Positions 41,087-50,298 of a stretch of 62,216 bases of DNA are shown here, piece after piece. Under the pieces are notes generated by a model that was given only the letters and a program-made list of their open reading frames with translations, made no database searches and had not been told where the DNA came from. The translations under genes were made by a program, and so were the position numbers. The stretch is from a virus, in the IMG/VR virus record IMGVR_UViG_3300028558_000030, positions 1-62,216 of that record; one strand, given 5' to 3'. Every line of letters begins with the position of its first letter. The stretch's first letter is position 1.

Positions 41087-43113
41087 AGGTCGATAGTTGC
41101 TCCACCTAGCTCGACTGAAATCGTTGCAGACTTCGTCGGAACTGGGTTTATGTCAATCTCCAACCCAGACTTCATCTGAACCAGGTCAGCAACTGAAGAT
41201 GGGTTGTGGATCATGAGGCTCCCCAGATCAATCTCGGTAGCTGAACCAGAAGCTAGGATCTCCCTCTGCTGAGCTGCCTTGTCGGCATATGGTGGATCAA
41301 TCACAAGGTGCTTGGCATACTTCGAACAGAACCCAGGGTGAGCTTGCTGAACGCAAGTGGTGCACTTCGACCCGAGCTTCACGTAGGGTACCTGACGGGC
41401 GCGATGAAGCCGCGACCCTTCAGCACAACCCTTGGCGTAATCATTGTAGATAGTTGGATCGATGTAGTAGATGCCTTGGAGCCCTTGCTCACCCATGGCC
41501 ACCTTGAGCTCATTCGACGACGCCAAGATGTCTCGTGAGTCGAATCGAGTCCTTAAAGCATTGAATAACTGGTGTCCGTAAAGGCCTTCATTCAAGAACT
41601 TGGAGGCAGTCTTGACCACTTCACGCTTGGTTAAGCCTGATGTGGTGTACTCATTGATGTTCCCACGGAATGCTTGTTCCACGTAGGCACGCATCGGAAT
41701 GTGAGCTTGGGGATTCGAGACAGATGCTGTTCGGTAGATTGCCTTAAGGGAGTCAACTGGTGTCGCACCCCACTGATGAGACTCTGAACCTGTCCCGAGG
41801 CGCCCTGCCTGCTTGTTATCCCATAGAGCCTGCTTGACAGTATCCTCCGTATAGAGGTCTTCAGCCTTAGCTACAAGAGGCTTCCCGTAGACCAAACACC
41901 GGCTCAACTTGCTATAGATGCAAGTTGCACACTTTTGACTAGAGACAATGCCCTTGATCTGATGGTTGTGCTTCGCAATGAAGTCGGCACCTTCGTGGCA
42001 ACTATCGAAGGATTCCTGAGTTGAGTACACGGTACCATACAACCCAGCTTCCTTGTAGATTGGCTCCCAAGCGCTACGAGTGGCGCGTAGGTCATCCAAG
42101 GAGAACGAGAGCTTCAGAGCTTGAAGCAACTCCGCCTCACTACGACCCTTGAGCATCTCACGCCTCAAGAATGCACAAATGTCGAATGACTTCTTCGAAG
42201 AAGCATTCTTTGAGCTGGAGGCAACCTTGCCCTCAACTGGAGGAGCCCAAGCGAGTTGCTCTGCAAGGTTCTGTTGAGCCTGTGTTGCAAGGACTGGAAG
42301 ATGGACCTTCGGTGGCTCGACTGTAGCCTTGAGTTGGTGAACCGGATTCGCGATGGGCTTTGGAGTCGCAACAGTCCCTGTTACCCGGACATCACCAGCG
42401 AGGTACGCTGACTTGATCCTCTCGCGAGGATCCTGAATCGAAGCCTGCACTGCTTGCTTACCACAAGCACACTGACTTCGCTCTACTGCACCAGCCAACT
42501 CAGAGGAGTACGGTACCTCAAGGACTAACTCCTTATGAAATACTGAGCAAGTTGACTTGGCGTTATGGATGCAATCGAGGCATTGATCCTTGGCTTGAAT
42601 GAACTTGGCTGTCCCAGCATTCCTCTTGACGAACTCAACCTCACTACGACTAGCTTTTCTTGAGCAACTAGGGAAGTCCTTGGCGTCAATATAGTATCGC
42701 CCAAGGAGCCCACGCTCCTGAAGAGTAGTAGCCAATACGGTTTTTGCAGCCTGAAGAGTCCAAGGATCGAACCTAGTCTTCAGGGTGCTACTAATCTTGG
42801 CCGGATCAGTAGATTGCATGATTGCCAACCGAGCAACCTTTTCGACCTGAGCCAAGGTCTCCATGGAGGCCAACTTGCCATGAGCCTCACTCAAGTCGCC
42901 CATGGTTCGATGAACGTCTTTGTTAGGGACCAAGTAAGTGGACGGAGCCTGACCTGTGTGACTCCAAGCAGCCTCCAAGTCCGGAGCGAAGTCCAGGTTT
43001 TGCTTCGGAAGGTCCGAGAGCTCCCGATAGTCTTTATCATTAACGTCAAGCCAATCAAGATTGTTGACTGCGCCTTCCTTGAGAAAACCAGAGATGTCAC
43101 CCAAATCAGCCAT
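41083..43113 (-). CDS. Protein with three Cys-rich repeats
   Basis: The 676-residue product contains three copies of a unit: an acidic helix pair, a strand (GLLGRYYID, GLYGTVYST, GLQGIYYID), an upstream Cys, then CLDC, CATC or CTTC, a further Cys about ten residues on, and a strand such as HKELVLEVPY. Each unit has four cysteines and probably binds one zinc. Centres are near residues 150-205, 360-415 and 555-615. Linkers are Ala/Pro/Gln-rich. It lies upstream of the packaging genes and ATGA-couples to the next gene. I do not recognise this family. Confidence 0.72.
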   Translation of the reverse strand: MADLGDISGFLKEGAVNNLDWLDVNDKDYRELSDLPKQNLDFAPDLEAAWSHTGQAPSTYLVPNKDVHRTMGDLSEAHGKLASMETLAQVEKVARLAIMQSTDPAKISSTLKTRFDPWTLQAAKTVLATTLQERGLLGRYYIDAKDFPSCSRKASRSEVEFVKRNAGTAKFIQAKDQCLDCIHNAKSTCSVFHKELVLEVPYSSELAGAVERSQCACGKQAVQASIQDPRERIKSAYLAGDVRVTGTVATPKPIANPVHQLKATVEPPKVHLPVLATQAQQNLAEQLAWAPPVEGKVASSSKNASSKKSFDICAFLRREMLKGRSEAELLQALKLSFSLDDLRATRSAWEPIYKEAGLYGTVYSTQESFDSCHEGADFIAKHNHQIKGIVSSQKCATCIYSKLSRCLVYGKPLVAKAEDLYTEDTVKQALWDNKQAGRLGTGSESHQWGATPVDSLKAIYRTASVSNPQAHIPMRAYVEQAFRGNINEYTTSGLTKREVVKTASKFLNEGLYGHQLFNALRTRFDSRDILASSNELKVAMGEQGLQGIYYIDPTIYNDYAKGCAEGSRLHRARQVPYVKLGSKCTTCVQQAHPGFCSKYAKHLVIDPPYADKAAQQREILASGSATEIDLGSLMIHNPSSVADLVQMKSGLEIDINPVPTKSATISVELGGATIDL

Positions 43114-43124
43114 TTCAATATCCT

Positions 43125-44624
43125 TCAGTGGTAGTCTTCTCGGTACAGGTCTTGTTGGTCGTTACGGTAGTCGTGAGCATCCGACTTCCATTTGATGTAG
43201 GGGACATCTTGTTGTTCTGTATTCTCACCCACGTTAGGGGTGGTGTCCCTGTAGTGATCGTAGTTGACTCCACCATCACCTGGCATCTGAGACTCGGCGA
43301 ACATGTGCTCTAGATTATGCGATGGTCGAGGAGTTAGAGGAGCTTCTGGAGAGTGGATGTTCATCTCCGGTAGCCCTGAGGTACCGTGATGTTGAACGTT
43401 GAATTGATTACCCTTATCGCCCTCAAAGTAGTCACTTCGAGCGACGGGATCTGGGCCATCAAAAGGGAGTTCTGACTCAGCTATCGCGGCCCATACATTA
43501 TTCGGGGACAACTTGTCATCAAAGGGGGTTGCACCTCCCTCAGGGTCATGCGTGAGCCCGCCTGGGTCATTGGGTAACCCACTCTGAGGACCGTAGACTC
43601 CGCGCCCATCCGGACTAGTTGTACCGTAGCCCTCGGACCCTTGACCCTTTGCTCCGTACCCTAGACCAAAGTCATTAGCCTCACCATGGGTATCATCATC
43701 AGAGGGTAGGTTTGATTTACCCCAGATAATAACTGCACCAGCAGATCGACTAGTGTCATTCTCCCAAGGAGTAGTGTAAATATACTCGTCTCCCACACCC
43801 TCAGACTTTCCCCACTCGTCATTTACAGTAGGTTCGTCCTTGTTATAGGATCCCTCTGATCCTGTCTGCTCACCTCGTTCGAGGTGATCGACACGAGGAC
43901 CTGGAAGAGTGTTGACTGGTAGCGAGGAGTTGGCTACTCTCTGGATGAAGGGGGCCTTCCAATCCCTTGCCTGCTTGACCTTGAAGACATCACCAGCAGG
44001 GGTAGGTTCGCTCGTCTCCTGAGCACCACCACCTGGGACCCTAGAAGCACCGGACTCCTTGTTCTCCTCATCCTTGATGCGGTCAGTTAGCTTCTTAGTC
44101 TTCGGAGCCTTTTCGGCCTCATCAACTTCTTTACCCCCATACTGCTCGGGGTCTTGAAGTACATCATCAGACTCTTCAATTAAACCTTCAATTTCATTAG
44201 CCTCGGTCTCATCGAGTATGGTGACATCGGGTTGCCAATGAGGGGCGTGTACCTCATCATGCAAGGTATCCGTGATTGAAGACAGTAGTTCACAGGCTTG
44301 CTGCAGCTGGGATCTGACTTCTTTGACCTTTAGAACATACCCTTTGCCTCCAAGCATGCCATCAGGGGAGATACTCGCGGACTTGATGCGTGCAAACTCT
44401 CGATAAGCTGTTAGGGAGTGTCCAAGAGCAACCGAAGCTGCGAACAGAGTTCGAGCTAGAGGCTTCAGGGCATTAGGATCAAACTGATGCCCTTGAGGAA
44501 TTGCACGCTTACCAACGCCAATGCCACTGTCACCCTCCAAACCATCTGGTTTTTGAGCTGGTGGTGGTAAGGGCAAGCCCTCTTCCCTAGCAATTAGTAC
44601 CCTGACCTTTTCACGGTTGTCCAA
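43125..44624 (-). CDS. Large disordered protein with repeated short motif
   Basis: The 499-residue product has a helical part at residues 45-125 (LARTLFAASVALGHSLTAY, VRSQLQQACELLSSI) and otherwise is acidic, Gly/Asp/Pro/Ser-rich and disordered. A motif of the type S-x-(L/M)-P occurs near residues 231, 302, 346, 382, 414 and 443; the copy at 382 (WAAIAESELPFDGP) matches one in the SWIM protein at 19582-20412. The function is unknown; multivalent docking is a plausible reading. Confidence 0.65.
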   Translation of the reverse strand: MDNREKVRVLIAREEGLPLPPPAQKPDGLEGDSGIGVGKRAIPQGHQFDPNALKPLARTLFAASVALGHSLTAYREFARIKSASISPDGMLGGKGYVLKVKEVRSQLQQACELLSSITDTLHDEVHAPHWQPDVTILDETEANEIEGLIEESDDVLQDPEQYGGKEVDEAEKAPKTKKLTDRIKDEENKESGASRVPGGGAQETSEPTPAGDVFKVKQARDWKAPFIQRVANSSLPVNTLPGPRVDHLERGEQTGSEGSYNKDEPTVNDEWGKSEGVGDEYIYTTPWENDTSRSAGAVIIWGKSNLPSDDDTHGEANDFGLGYGAKGQGSEGYGTTSPDGRGVYGPQSGLPNDPGGLTHDPEGGATPFDDKLSPNNVWAAIAESELPFDGPDPVARSDYFEGDKGNQFNVQHHGTSGLPEMNIHSPEAPLTPRPSHNLEHMFAESQMPGDGGVNYDHYRDTTPNVGENTEQQDVPYIKWKSDAHDYRNDQQDLYREDYH

Positions 44625-44635
44625 GGTTCCTCCGA

Positions 44636-44902
44636 TTAGGCCTTAAGAGGCGCACCGTTGTCGTCAAAGGTCCTCTCGACGAACATGCCGCCGTCGCCCT
44701 GCCTACGAATCGTCCACAGGTCCCGTGTGGACTTGTGGACCAATTCATCAGCAGATAGACGAACAAATGAGCTAAGATCTTTGATTGAAGCTACCTTCTG
44801 TCGAAGGGGAGTCACCATATTGGCGTTCCTCGCCAAGAAGGCATCCAGCCCCGTGGAGGGTTGTACCTCAAACCTGCTCAAGTCAAAATCTTGGTCTGCC
44901 AT
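44636..44902 (-). CDS. Small hypothetical protein, 88 aa
   Basis: The product has an acidic N-terminus (MADQDFDLSRFE), a helical centre (LSSFVRLSADELVHKS) and a C-terminal beta-hairpin (DLWTIRRQGDGGMFVERTF). It sits between the disordered protein and the Ig-like virion protein with short spacers, in keeping with a real gene. No family recognised. Confidence 0.65.
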   Translation of the reverse strand: MADQDFDLSRFEVQPSTGLDAFLARNANMVTPLRQKVASIKDLSSFVRLSADELVHKSTRDLWTIRRQGDGGMFVERTFDDNGAPLKA

Positions 44903-44909
44903 TCTACCC

Positions 44910-45815
44910 TCACGTAATTACAAGACGAATCTCAACGTCTATGTAGTTGTTGGAGCTATAACCAATAATGCGCAGCTTTTCTGAGTAAGTCCCCTGCAAC
45001 ATCCCAGTAGGTGGTTGGACTGTAACCGTGATCAACTCACCTTCGGTGGCCTGAAGTGTCCCCTCAGAGGGTAGCCAACTCCGCAACCAGTTCCCGCATA
45101 GGCCGGTGATAGCCCGAATGTCATATTCAAGAACTGAGCCTGGGGGTCCCATGTTCCCAATACTGAAAGTCTGCTGCGGGACCAGCGGATACTGACCGTT
45201 GAGGGGACGAACTACATTGAAGATGACTACGGTGTCGCTCGAGGTTATCAGCGCTCTAGGGCGAACGTTGATTAGCACAGGGACCGTCTGCGGGTTGTTG
45301 GTAGCCGTTGGGTCTTGAACTATGATTGACTCTGGGTACGGACTATTGGCGGCCAATAACCCAGTTGAATCTACTTCAACCGTGAAGCTACCACTCTCGT
45401 TGATAGCCAACCCACCAACCATGGAGGGGCTCACTCGAACGAATGGTGCTGATACTGTAAGGCTAGCACCTAGGATTGAACCGAACACTCCTTGGTTGGT
45501 AATGAGAGCCGACTGAGGATCAGAGTAGCCTCGACCTTCGTCAACCTCGAACACGAGCGACGCGGGGGGTCCGATGAGGATGCTCGGAGCGAAGTTGGAC
45601 TTCAACTCAACGATGCTATCTGCCATCGCTTGGATGACCTCACCTAGGATTGGGATTGAATCCCTTAGCAACCCATAGGGAGACTTGATGTCCCTAACCT
45701 GATAGGCGGGGACTGACTGAGATACATCAACTCGAGTTGTCCAATACCACTTACCGGCTGGTACCGCATACTCGAACTGGTAGTCTTGGAATCGGAGGTT
45801 CTGTACAGGTGGCAA
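44910..45815 (-). CDS. Virion protein with tandem Ig-like (BACON-like) domains
   Basis: After about 85 mainly helical residues (LGEVIQAMADSIVELKSNF) come two beta-sandwich domains at about 88-190 and 190-301, each with strands of the type SFTVEVDSTGLLAANSPY and LITVTVQPPTGMLQGTYSE. The pattern recalls BACON or Ig-like domains that bind sugars or decorate virions. The start is TTG at 45815, supported by AGAGG six bases upstream and no nearby ATG. It is the first clearly structural gene after the sigma-like gene. Confidence 0.68.
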   Translation of the reverse strand: MPPVQNLRFQDYQFEYAVPAGKWYWTTRVDVSQSVPAYQVRDIKSPYGLLRDSIPILGEVIQAMADSIVELKSNFAPSILIGPPASLVFEVDEGRGYSDPQSALITNQGVFGSILGASLTVSAPFVRVSPSMVGGLAINESGSFTVEVDSTGLLAANSPYPESIIVQDPTATNNPQTVPVLINVRPRALITSSDTVVIFNVVRPLNGQYPLVPQQTFSIGNMGPPGSVLEYDIRAITGLCGNWLRSWLPSEGTLQATEGELITVTVQPPTGMLQGTYSEKLRIIGYSSNNYIDVEIRLVIT

Positions 45816-45861
45816 GGCAGTCCTCTAAACTGCCAAGCGTACAAGTAAATGCTCAATCGAG

Positions 45862-46503
45862 TCACAACCCGGACAACTCGTCGCCGCCACGATTTTCCCA
45901 TTGAGGGAGTTTCACTGCTCTAAGTATGTTGAAGTTCTTACTAGCAATGGATGAGAACACCTTGAATAGAGGCTCAAATGTTGTGTCCTCAGTGGCCTTT
46001 CGCTCAAGTAGCTTCACCGCCCCAAAGAAACGATGTCTCACTCGACCCTGAGTAAGCTCTAGCTGCATTGCTACTTCACTCTGGCAAGTGGTCTTCCACA
46101 TGCCAACCAATATATCAACATCAATTGGCTTGAGAGGTACAAATGGTAGGTTATACCGCATCTCGCTCTCGGTGATCTGAGGTATTGATAGCAAGAACTT
46201 GATCCTTTGAAGGCCCCGATCCAATCGATAGCTGATTGCCGCCTGAGTTACATCGAAGATCTCGGCTATGTCTGCCTGACGTTTCTTCTGTATGTAGTAC
46301 AACTCAATCAGGTCAGCTTCCCTGTCTGGTATCCTGTCGAGGAGAGGTTTGACCTGCGTTTCGAAGTGCAACGAGGATAGGATAGAGACAACCTGCTCCT
46401 CATCCACTTCCTCAATTGGTTCGTCGAATAGCGGCTCTGGCGATGCAAAACGGTTTGCCAACTCTGCAGGGTCAACCGAGATCGTAAAGCCAGCGCTACC
46501 CAT
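45862..46503 (-). CDS. Sigma region-4-like transcription factor
   Basis: Residues about 50-105 form a sigma-70 region 4 type helix-turn-helix: LLDRIPDREADLIELYYIQ, ADIAEIFDVTQAAISYRLDR. A second helix-turn-helix-like segment lies at about 125-165 (TTCQSEVAMQLELTQGRVRH). Region 2, needed for -10 recognition, is not obvious in the 213 residues, so it may act as a partial sigma or activator. GAGG lies before the ATG. It lies exactly between replication and structural genes, as expected for a late-gene regulator. Confidence 0.75.
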   Translation of the reverse strand: MGSAGFTISVDPAELANRFASPEPLFDEPIEEVDEEQVVSILSSLHFETQVKPLLDRIPDREADLIELYYIQKKRQADIAEIFDVTQAAISYRLDRGLQRIKFLLSIPQITESEMRYNLPFVPLKPIDVDILVGMWKTTCQSEVAMQLELTQGRVRHRFFGAVKLLERKATEDTTFEPLFKVFSSIASKNFNILRAVKLPQWENRGGDELSGL

Positions 46504-46509
46504 AATACC

Positions 46510-48360
46510 TCAGCTATTCTTGGTGAACCCAGCCCCAACAGGGGTCTGGAAGAAGGTTGAAATCAAGATCTCAGGTTGAATGGAACACTGCTTTAGAGCG
46601 TCGAAAGCGCTATCAAAGTTCGGAGCTGCCTCCGTAATCTGGTAGTCTAGGTCCGTTCTAAGAGCCATAAGTTCCACATTTAATCGGGCTTGTTTCTCAA
46701 AGCCTCGGATCTTGTCGTACTGAGTCTTGGTGACCCCGGCTAAGCTTGAAGCGTAGACCCCATCGATCGATCCGTGCGTTGTTAGAAGGGACGCCAGGAT
46801 CTTACGAGGTACTCTTGGGACCCCGGGCAGATTGTCCGATGTGTCACCTGAGAGTGCTCTGAGGTGAACCATCAACCGGGGCGGGACCCCATACTCTGAC
46901 ACAACTCTATCGGGGTCGTAAAGGGTCTCAGGTCGACTTCCTTGCTTTGGTACTAAAAGTAAGTCAGTGTATGTAACCAACTGTAGGAAGTCACGGTCTG
47001 TAGAGATGATTATGTTGTGTTTACCTTTTAGCTTGTTCTTCAGTAAACAAGCGATAATATCGTCTGTTTCCTCGTCTGGATTATGGACTTGTGAGATGCC
47101 AAACATTGGAAGCATAGACTGAAGTCGTGACATCTCATCGTGTGTACCCTGACTATGCTCTGGCCTGCCTGCCTTGTAGTCTGGATACATGTCAACCCTA
47201 CGCTGCTTAGAGCCATCCCATACAACATACATATTAGCTCTCTCAAAACGCTTCTTGAGTGCAGCTAAGCTACGCAAGAACCCAAATACTAGTGCAGTTG
47301 ATCTGCCCTCACTATCGGTTAGCTGATCAGGGATGTTCCTTAGAGCATTGACAACCCTATAAGCTAGATTATGCCCGTCGAACACGATGTTGTTAGCCAT
47401 ATCTGGGTTCCAATCTGGTAGTGACCTCTCAAGTTGGTCACAATCACTGTGAATCTGTGAGTATCTAGCTATGAAGCTGTCGAGTAGGTCTAGTGCAGCT
47501 GAAGAGTTGGCTAGTTGTGAGACCTCTGGCAATTGAATCAGAGGTAAGTAGAAGAAAAACCCTGACCTTGATATGAATGAGTTCATTTGCTGAACTTGAT
47601 GAAACTTTTTCAGCAGAGGCTCGCTATCGGATCCCGTGAACATCTCAGGTGCCACTGGGTCTACTAGTAACTTCCTGGCTCTTCTAAAAGTATCAAGCCA
47701 CGAGGTGATTCTTAGGTACCTGTCATACTTAGCTTGTAAGGGTTTTTCGGAACTAACCAAATACTTATTCGGAGCCTTGGCACGATCAATCCACTGCTTA
47801 ATCCTGAACAACTTAGTTAGGAACGGGGAGTTGTACTGCTGGTCTTCGGTATTAGAGACATACTTCAAAAAGCTCCGAGGTAGTGTGATCAGCGCCTGCT
47901 TCGACCTGAGCTTAACGAATACTTGAACGGAGTTATTCTCAGGGATGTTCTCAATTACCTTGCCAACAATCCCGCTGTAGGCCCCACTCATGACCAAGAC
48001 TTCGTCGCCTACCTCAATCCCTTGTTCAGTCTCAATGTGAAGCTGAAGGCGCATCTGTTCGATGGAGCTATCAGGCACCGCCGATATCCTACGAATCCGA
48101 TGATCATACACTGTCAGGATTGAGGTAATATACTTGGAACCCTCCAACTTGAAGTATACGGGGTCAGGTTGTGTACGTCTAACGAAGATGTAGTTCTCAA
48201 TTAACTTGTAAACTGACCTAGAATGCCCGCGTGTGATGGTTGAGGCTGGTACAAATACATCCTTCAAGCTCTTGATAGATTTTCCAACAGCTTTTCTGAG
48301 GACCTCTGGGTCCTCATCCTCACCTTGAGGGCTTAACTCTAGGACAACCCACTCAGGCAT
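46510..48360 (-). CDS. NusG fused to a FEN-type 5'-3' exonuclease
   Basis: Residues 1-107 match the NusG NGN domain (WVVLELS, VFVPASTITR, KLIENYIFVRR, AVPDSSIEQM); residues 114-168 match the KOW domain (IEVGDEVLVMSGAYSGIVG). A helical linker of about 150 residues follows. Residues 323-616 are a 5'-3' exonuclease like the N-terminus of Pol I or T4 RNase H, with acidic residues at D328 (FDGHN), D382 (VVWDG), E430-D434, D455/D457 (STDRD) and D506/D509 (SGDTSDN). NusG binds RNA polymerase; FEN nucleases remove flaps and RNA primers. A weak internal start at 47400 (MANNIVFDGHN) could yield FEN alone. GAGGGG precedes the ATG, which overlaps dnaX. Confidence 0.88.
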   Translation of the reverse strand: MPEWVVLELSPQGEDEDPEVLRKAVGKSIKSLKDVFVPASTITRGHSRSVYKLIENYIFVRRTQPDPVYFKLEGSKYITSILTVYDHRIRRISAVPDSSIEQMRLQLHIETEQGIEVGDEVLVMSGAYSGIVGKVIENIPENNSVQVFVKLRSKQALITLPRSFLKYVSNTEDQQYNSPFLTKLFRIKQWIDRAKAPNKYLVSSEKPLQAKYDRYLRITSWLDTFRRARKLLVDPVAPEMFTGSDSEPLLKKFHQVQQMNSFISRSGFFFYLPLIQLPEVSQLANSSAALDLLDSFIARYSQIHSDCDQLERSLPDWNPDMANNIVFDGHNLAYRVVNALRNIPDQLTDSEGRSTALVFGFLRSLAALKKRFERANMYVVWDGSKQRRVDMYPDYKAGRPEHSQGTHDEMSRLQSMLPMFGISQVHNPDEETDDIIACLLKNKLKGKHNIIISTDRDFLQLVTYTDLLLVPKQGSRPETLYDPDRVVSEYGVPPRLMVHLRALSGDTSDNLPGVPRVPRKILASLLTTHGSIDGVYASSLAGVTKTQYDKIRGFEKQARLNVELMALRTDLDYQITEAAPNFDSAFDALKQCSIQPEILISTFFQTPVGAGFTKNS

Positions 48361-49789
48361 TTCCCCCTCTACTCCAGAGTTCAGCGAACCCTCGGCGCCA
48401 AGCTTCGTGACTAATTAAGTCCCTATCGCTTGTACTGGTTTCGTTAGGCGTTAGATTCAGTTTCTTTCTCTTACCAGGGTTTGCTTCTGGGATGACCTGT
48501 GTGTCGTAGATGGTCATTGCCCGAGGATCATCAGAGCCCAAATTACCGATAGGCATATCGCCACTAGGCATTTGCTTGCTACTTGGGGGCTCCTCAGGTG
48601 ACTGCTGAGCCTCTACCACTGGTGGTGGGCTCGACGTCTCAGCGGGCTTTGGTGTTGGAGCTAGTGTACTCACCGGAGCTTGAGTAGCCACGGGGGCAGA
48701 TACTTGTAGGACTGAACCTTGCGACACAGGCTGAGCTGAGATGAAAGATCCCTTCACCCCAGAGAACGCCAGTGCAGTTAGATCACAAATCAGTCCAACT
48801 TGAGTTACGTACCTGGACCTCAAGAAGTGGCTTGCGATCTTGATCAGCTCAACACCGTAGAGCTTATAGACCTCTACAGCCAGTAACTTATCTGTGAAAG
48901 AGAAGTCCGCTCCCATCCCGTTTGCTAACCGGAAAGAGTTCATAGCGGCCTCCGAGAGACCCGATACTACCTCCTCAGCGGTCATTCTCTCACAAGCTTG
49001 GTCAACAAGCTGGAGCGCCTTCTTGGTGTCAGAGGTTAAGTTGAGTAGTATGTGGTAATAAGTGGAGATCACAGACAGATTGAGGTGCTCTCGAACGTTG
49101 TCCAGAGTGACCGGCCCAACCTGAGCGATCATCTCAAGACGACTCACCACGTCACGGACATGACCACCGGCGTAGTCAATAACCGTTAGGATACCATCGT
49201 CATCGAACTCTACCTTCTCTGCTTCTAGGATACGCCTCATCCGAACTAGGATGTCTTCGCGCGTAACCTTTCTAATCCCATACTCTTCACATCGAGATCG
49301 GATAGCACCACGAACCTTTTCAGGTTCCGTGGTGCAAAACATCCCAATCATCTTGCGCTCTTCCAGCGGCTTGAGTAGGACGTCCTGAGCATCCTTAGAC
49401 ATCCGATGGCACTCGTCAAAGAGGTAGATTCTCTTTGAAGCCCCCACTACCGAGAAGGGGAGGCTATCTACTATCCTTCGAATCTGATCAATTCCACCCT
49501 GGCTAGCTGCGTCTTGCTCAGAAAAAGCCATTGAGGAGTCGTTCAGGATAGACCTGCAACTCTCGCATTGATTGCATGGCTCAGGGTTGTTCTTACCTAC
49601 GTTCTCACAGAGCATCGCCCTAGCGTAGATGCGAGCCAGAGTCGTCTTTCCCTGACCACTACCACCACTGAAGATGTAACTAGTGTCCAGCGCGGTCCCA
49701 TTCCTGAGACGAGCTTTGAGTAGTTGAACGGTTCCCTCTTGACCTAGCACATCTGCAAAGGTCAAAGGCCTATACGTGGTATCCCACAC
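48353..49789 (-). CDS. dnaX: DnaX-like clamp loader (gamma/tau)
   Basis: The 478-residue protein has Walker A GGSGQGKT (42-49), a four-Cys zinc module (C61, C72, C75, C78), Walker B LFDECH (123-128) and sensor/arginine finger SRC (165-167). These are the landmarks of bacterial DnaX, which opens the sliding clamp with ATP. A Pro/Ser-rich tail follows from about residue 360, like a tau linker. The start is GTG at 49789. The end overlaps the NusG-FEN gene by eight bases, indicating coupled synthesis. Confidence 0.9.
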   Translation of the reverse strand: MWDTTYRPLTFADVLGQEGTVQLLKARLRNGTALDTSYIFSGGSGQGKTTLARIYARAMLCENVGKNNPEPCNQCESCRSILNDSSMAFSEQDAASQGGIDQIRRIVDSLPFSVVGASKRIYLFDECHRMSKDAQDVLLKPLEERKMIGMFCTTEPEKVRGAIRSRCEEYGIRKVTREDILVRMRRILEAEKVEFDDDGILTVIDYAGGHVRDVVSRLEMIAQVGPVTLDNVREHLNLSVISTYYHILLNLTSDTKKALQLVDQACERMTAEEVVSGLSEAAMNSFRLANGMGADFSFTDKLLAVEVYKLYGVELIKIASHFLRSRYVTQVGLICDLTALAFSGVKGSFISAQPVSQGSVLQVSAPVATQAPVSTLAPTPKPAETSSPPPVVEAQQSPEEPPSSKQMPSGDMPIGNLGSDDPRAMTIYDTQVIPEANPGKRKKLNLTPNETSTSDRDLISHEAWRRGFAELWSRGGNA

Positions 49790-49801
49790 TTTTTATGACC
49801 T

Positions 49802-50296
49802 TTATTCGTTGGCAGCCGTTTGAAGCTCGTTATCCTCTTCACTCTCGGCAGTCATGAAACTGAGGTCAAGCGATTGAGCTACAATTGCAAAGTTGGATAA
49901 GTCCTCGGTCCAAGCGCCATGCCGTCGAAGGATAGAACTGAACTCGTAGACATCGGGCTCCCGTGTCTTCCACTTCATTGCAGCCGTCTGCTCATCCTCT
50001 TCACCGGTGCAACACTCGAGTAAGTGATCGACTAGCGCGGTTCGGCGAGCTGCATCCAACTCATTCCAAACATCGAGGGGTATCTCCATCAAAAAATCTG
50101 GTTCACCAGCGACGAGGAACTTCTGCAGGTCGCTCATCTTCTTAACCGTACCAAGAACGGGCTTTCCACCCTTCTTGCTGCACTTCTCCTTGAATATGTA
50201 CCTGAAGCTGGCTTCGGCTAACTCTGGATGATGTGTACCAATTAAGCTCTCAGCGATAGTTTGAACCGCCTGAGCTTCTTCGTAGGTTTGAGGCAT
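49802..50296 (-). CDS. Phage metallopeptidase-like protein with altered active site
   Basis: The 164-residue sequence fits the putative phage metallopeptidase family: LIGTHHPELAEASFRYIF near the start, KPVLGTVKK, VWNELDAARRTALVDH, and RRHGAWTEDLSNF near the end. The family's HExxH zinc site should follow TALVD; here it reads HLLECC, so the catalytic Glu at position two and the second His are absent. The fold may be kept for another role, or a different metal site may be used. It lies between primase and clamp-loader genes. Confidence 0.65.
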   Translation of the reverse strand: MPQTYEEAQAVQTIAESLIGTHHPELAEASFRYIFKEKCSKKGGKPVLGTVKKMSDLQKFLVAGEPDFLMEIPLDVWNELDAARRTALVDHLLECCTGEEDEQTAAMKWKTREPDVYEFSSILRRHGAWTEDLSNFAIVAQSLDLSFMTAESEEDNELQTAANE

Positions 50297-50298
50297 AG

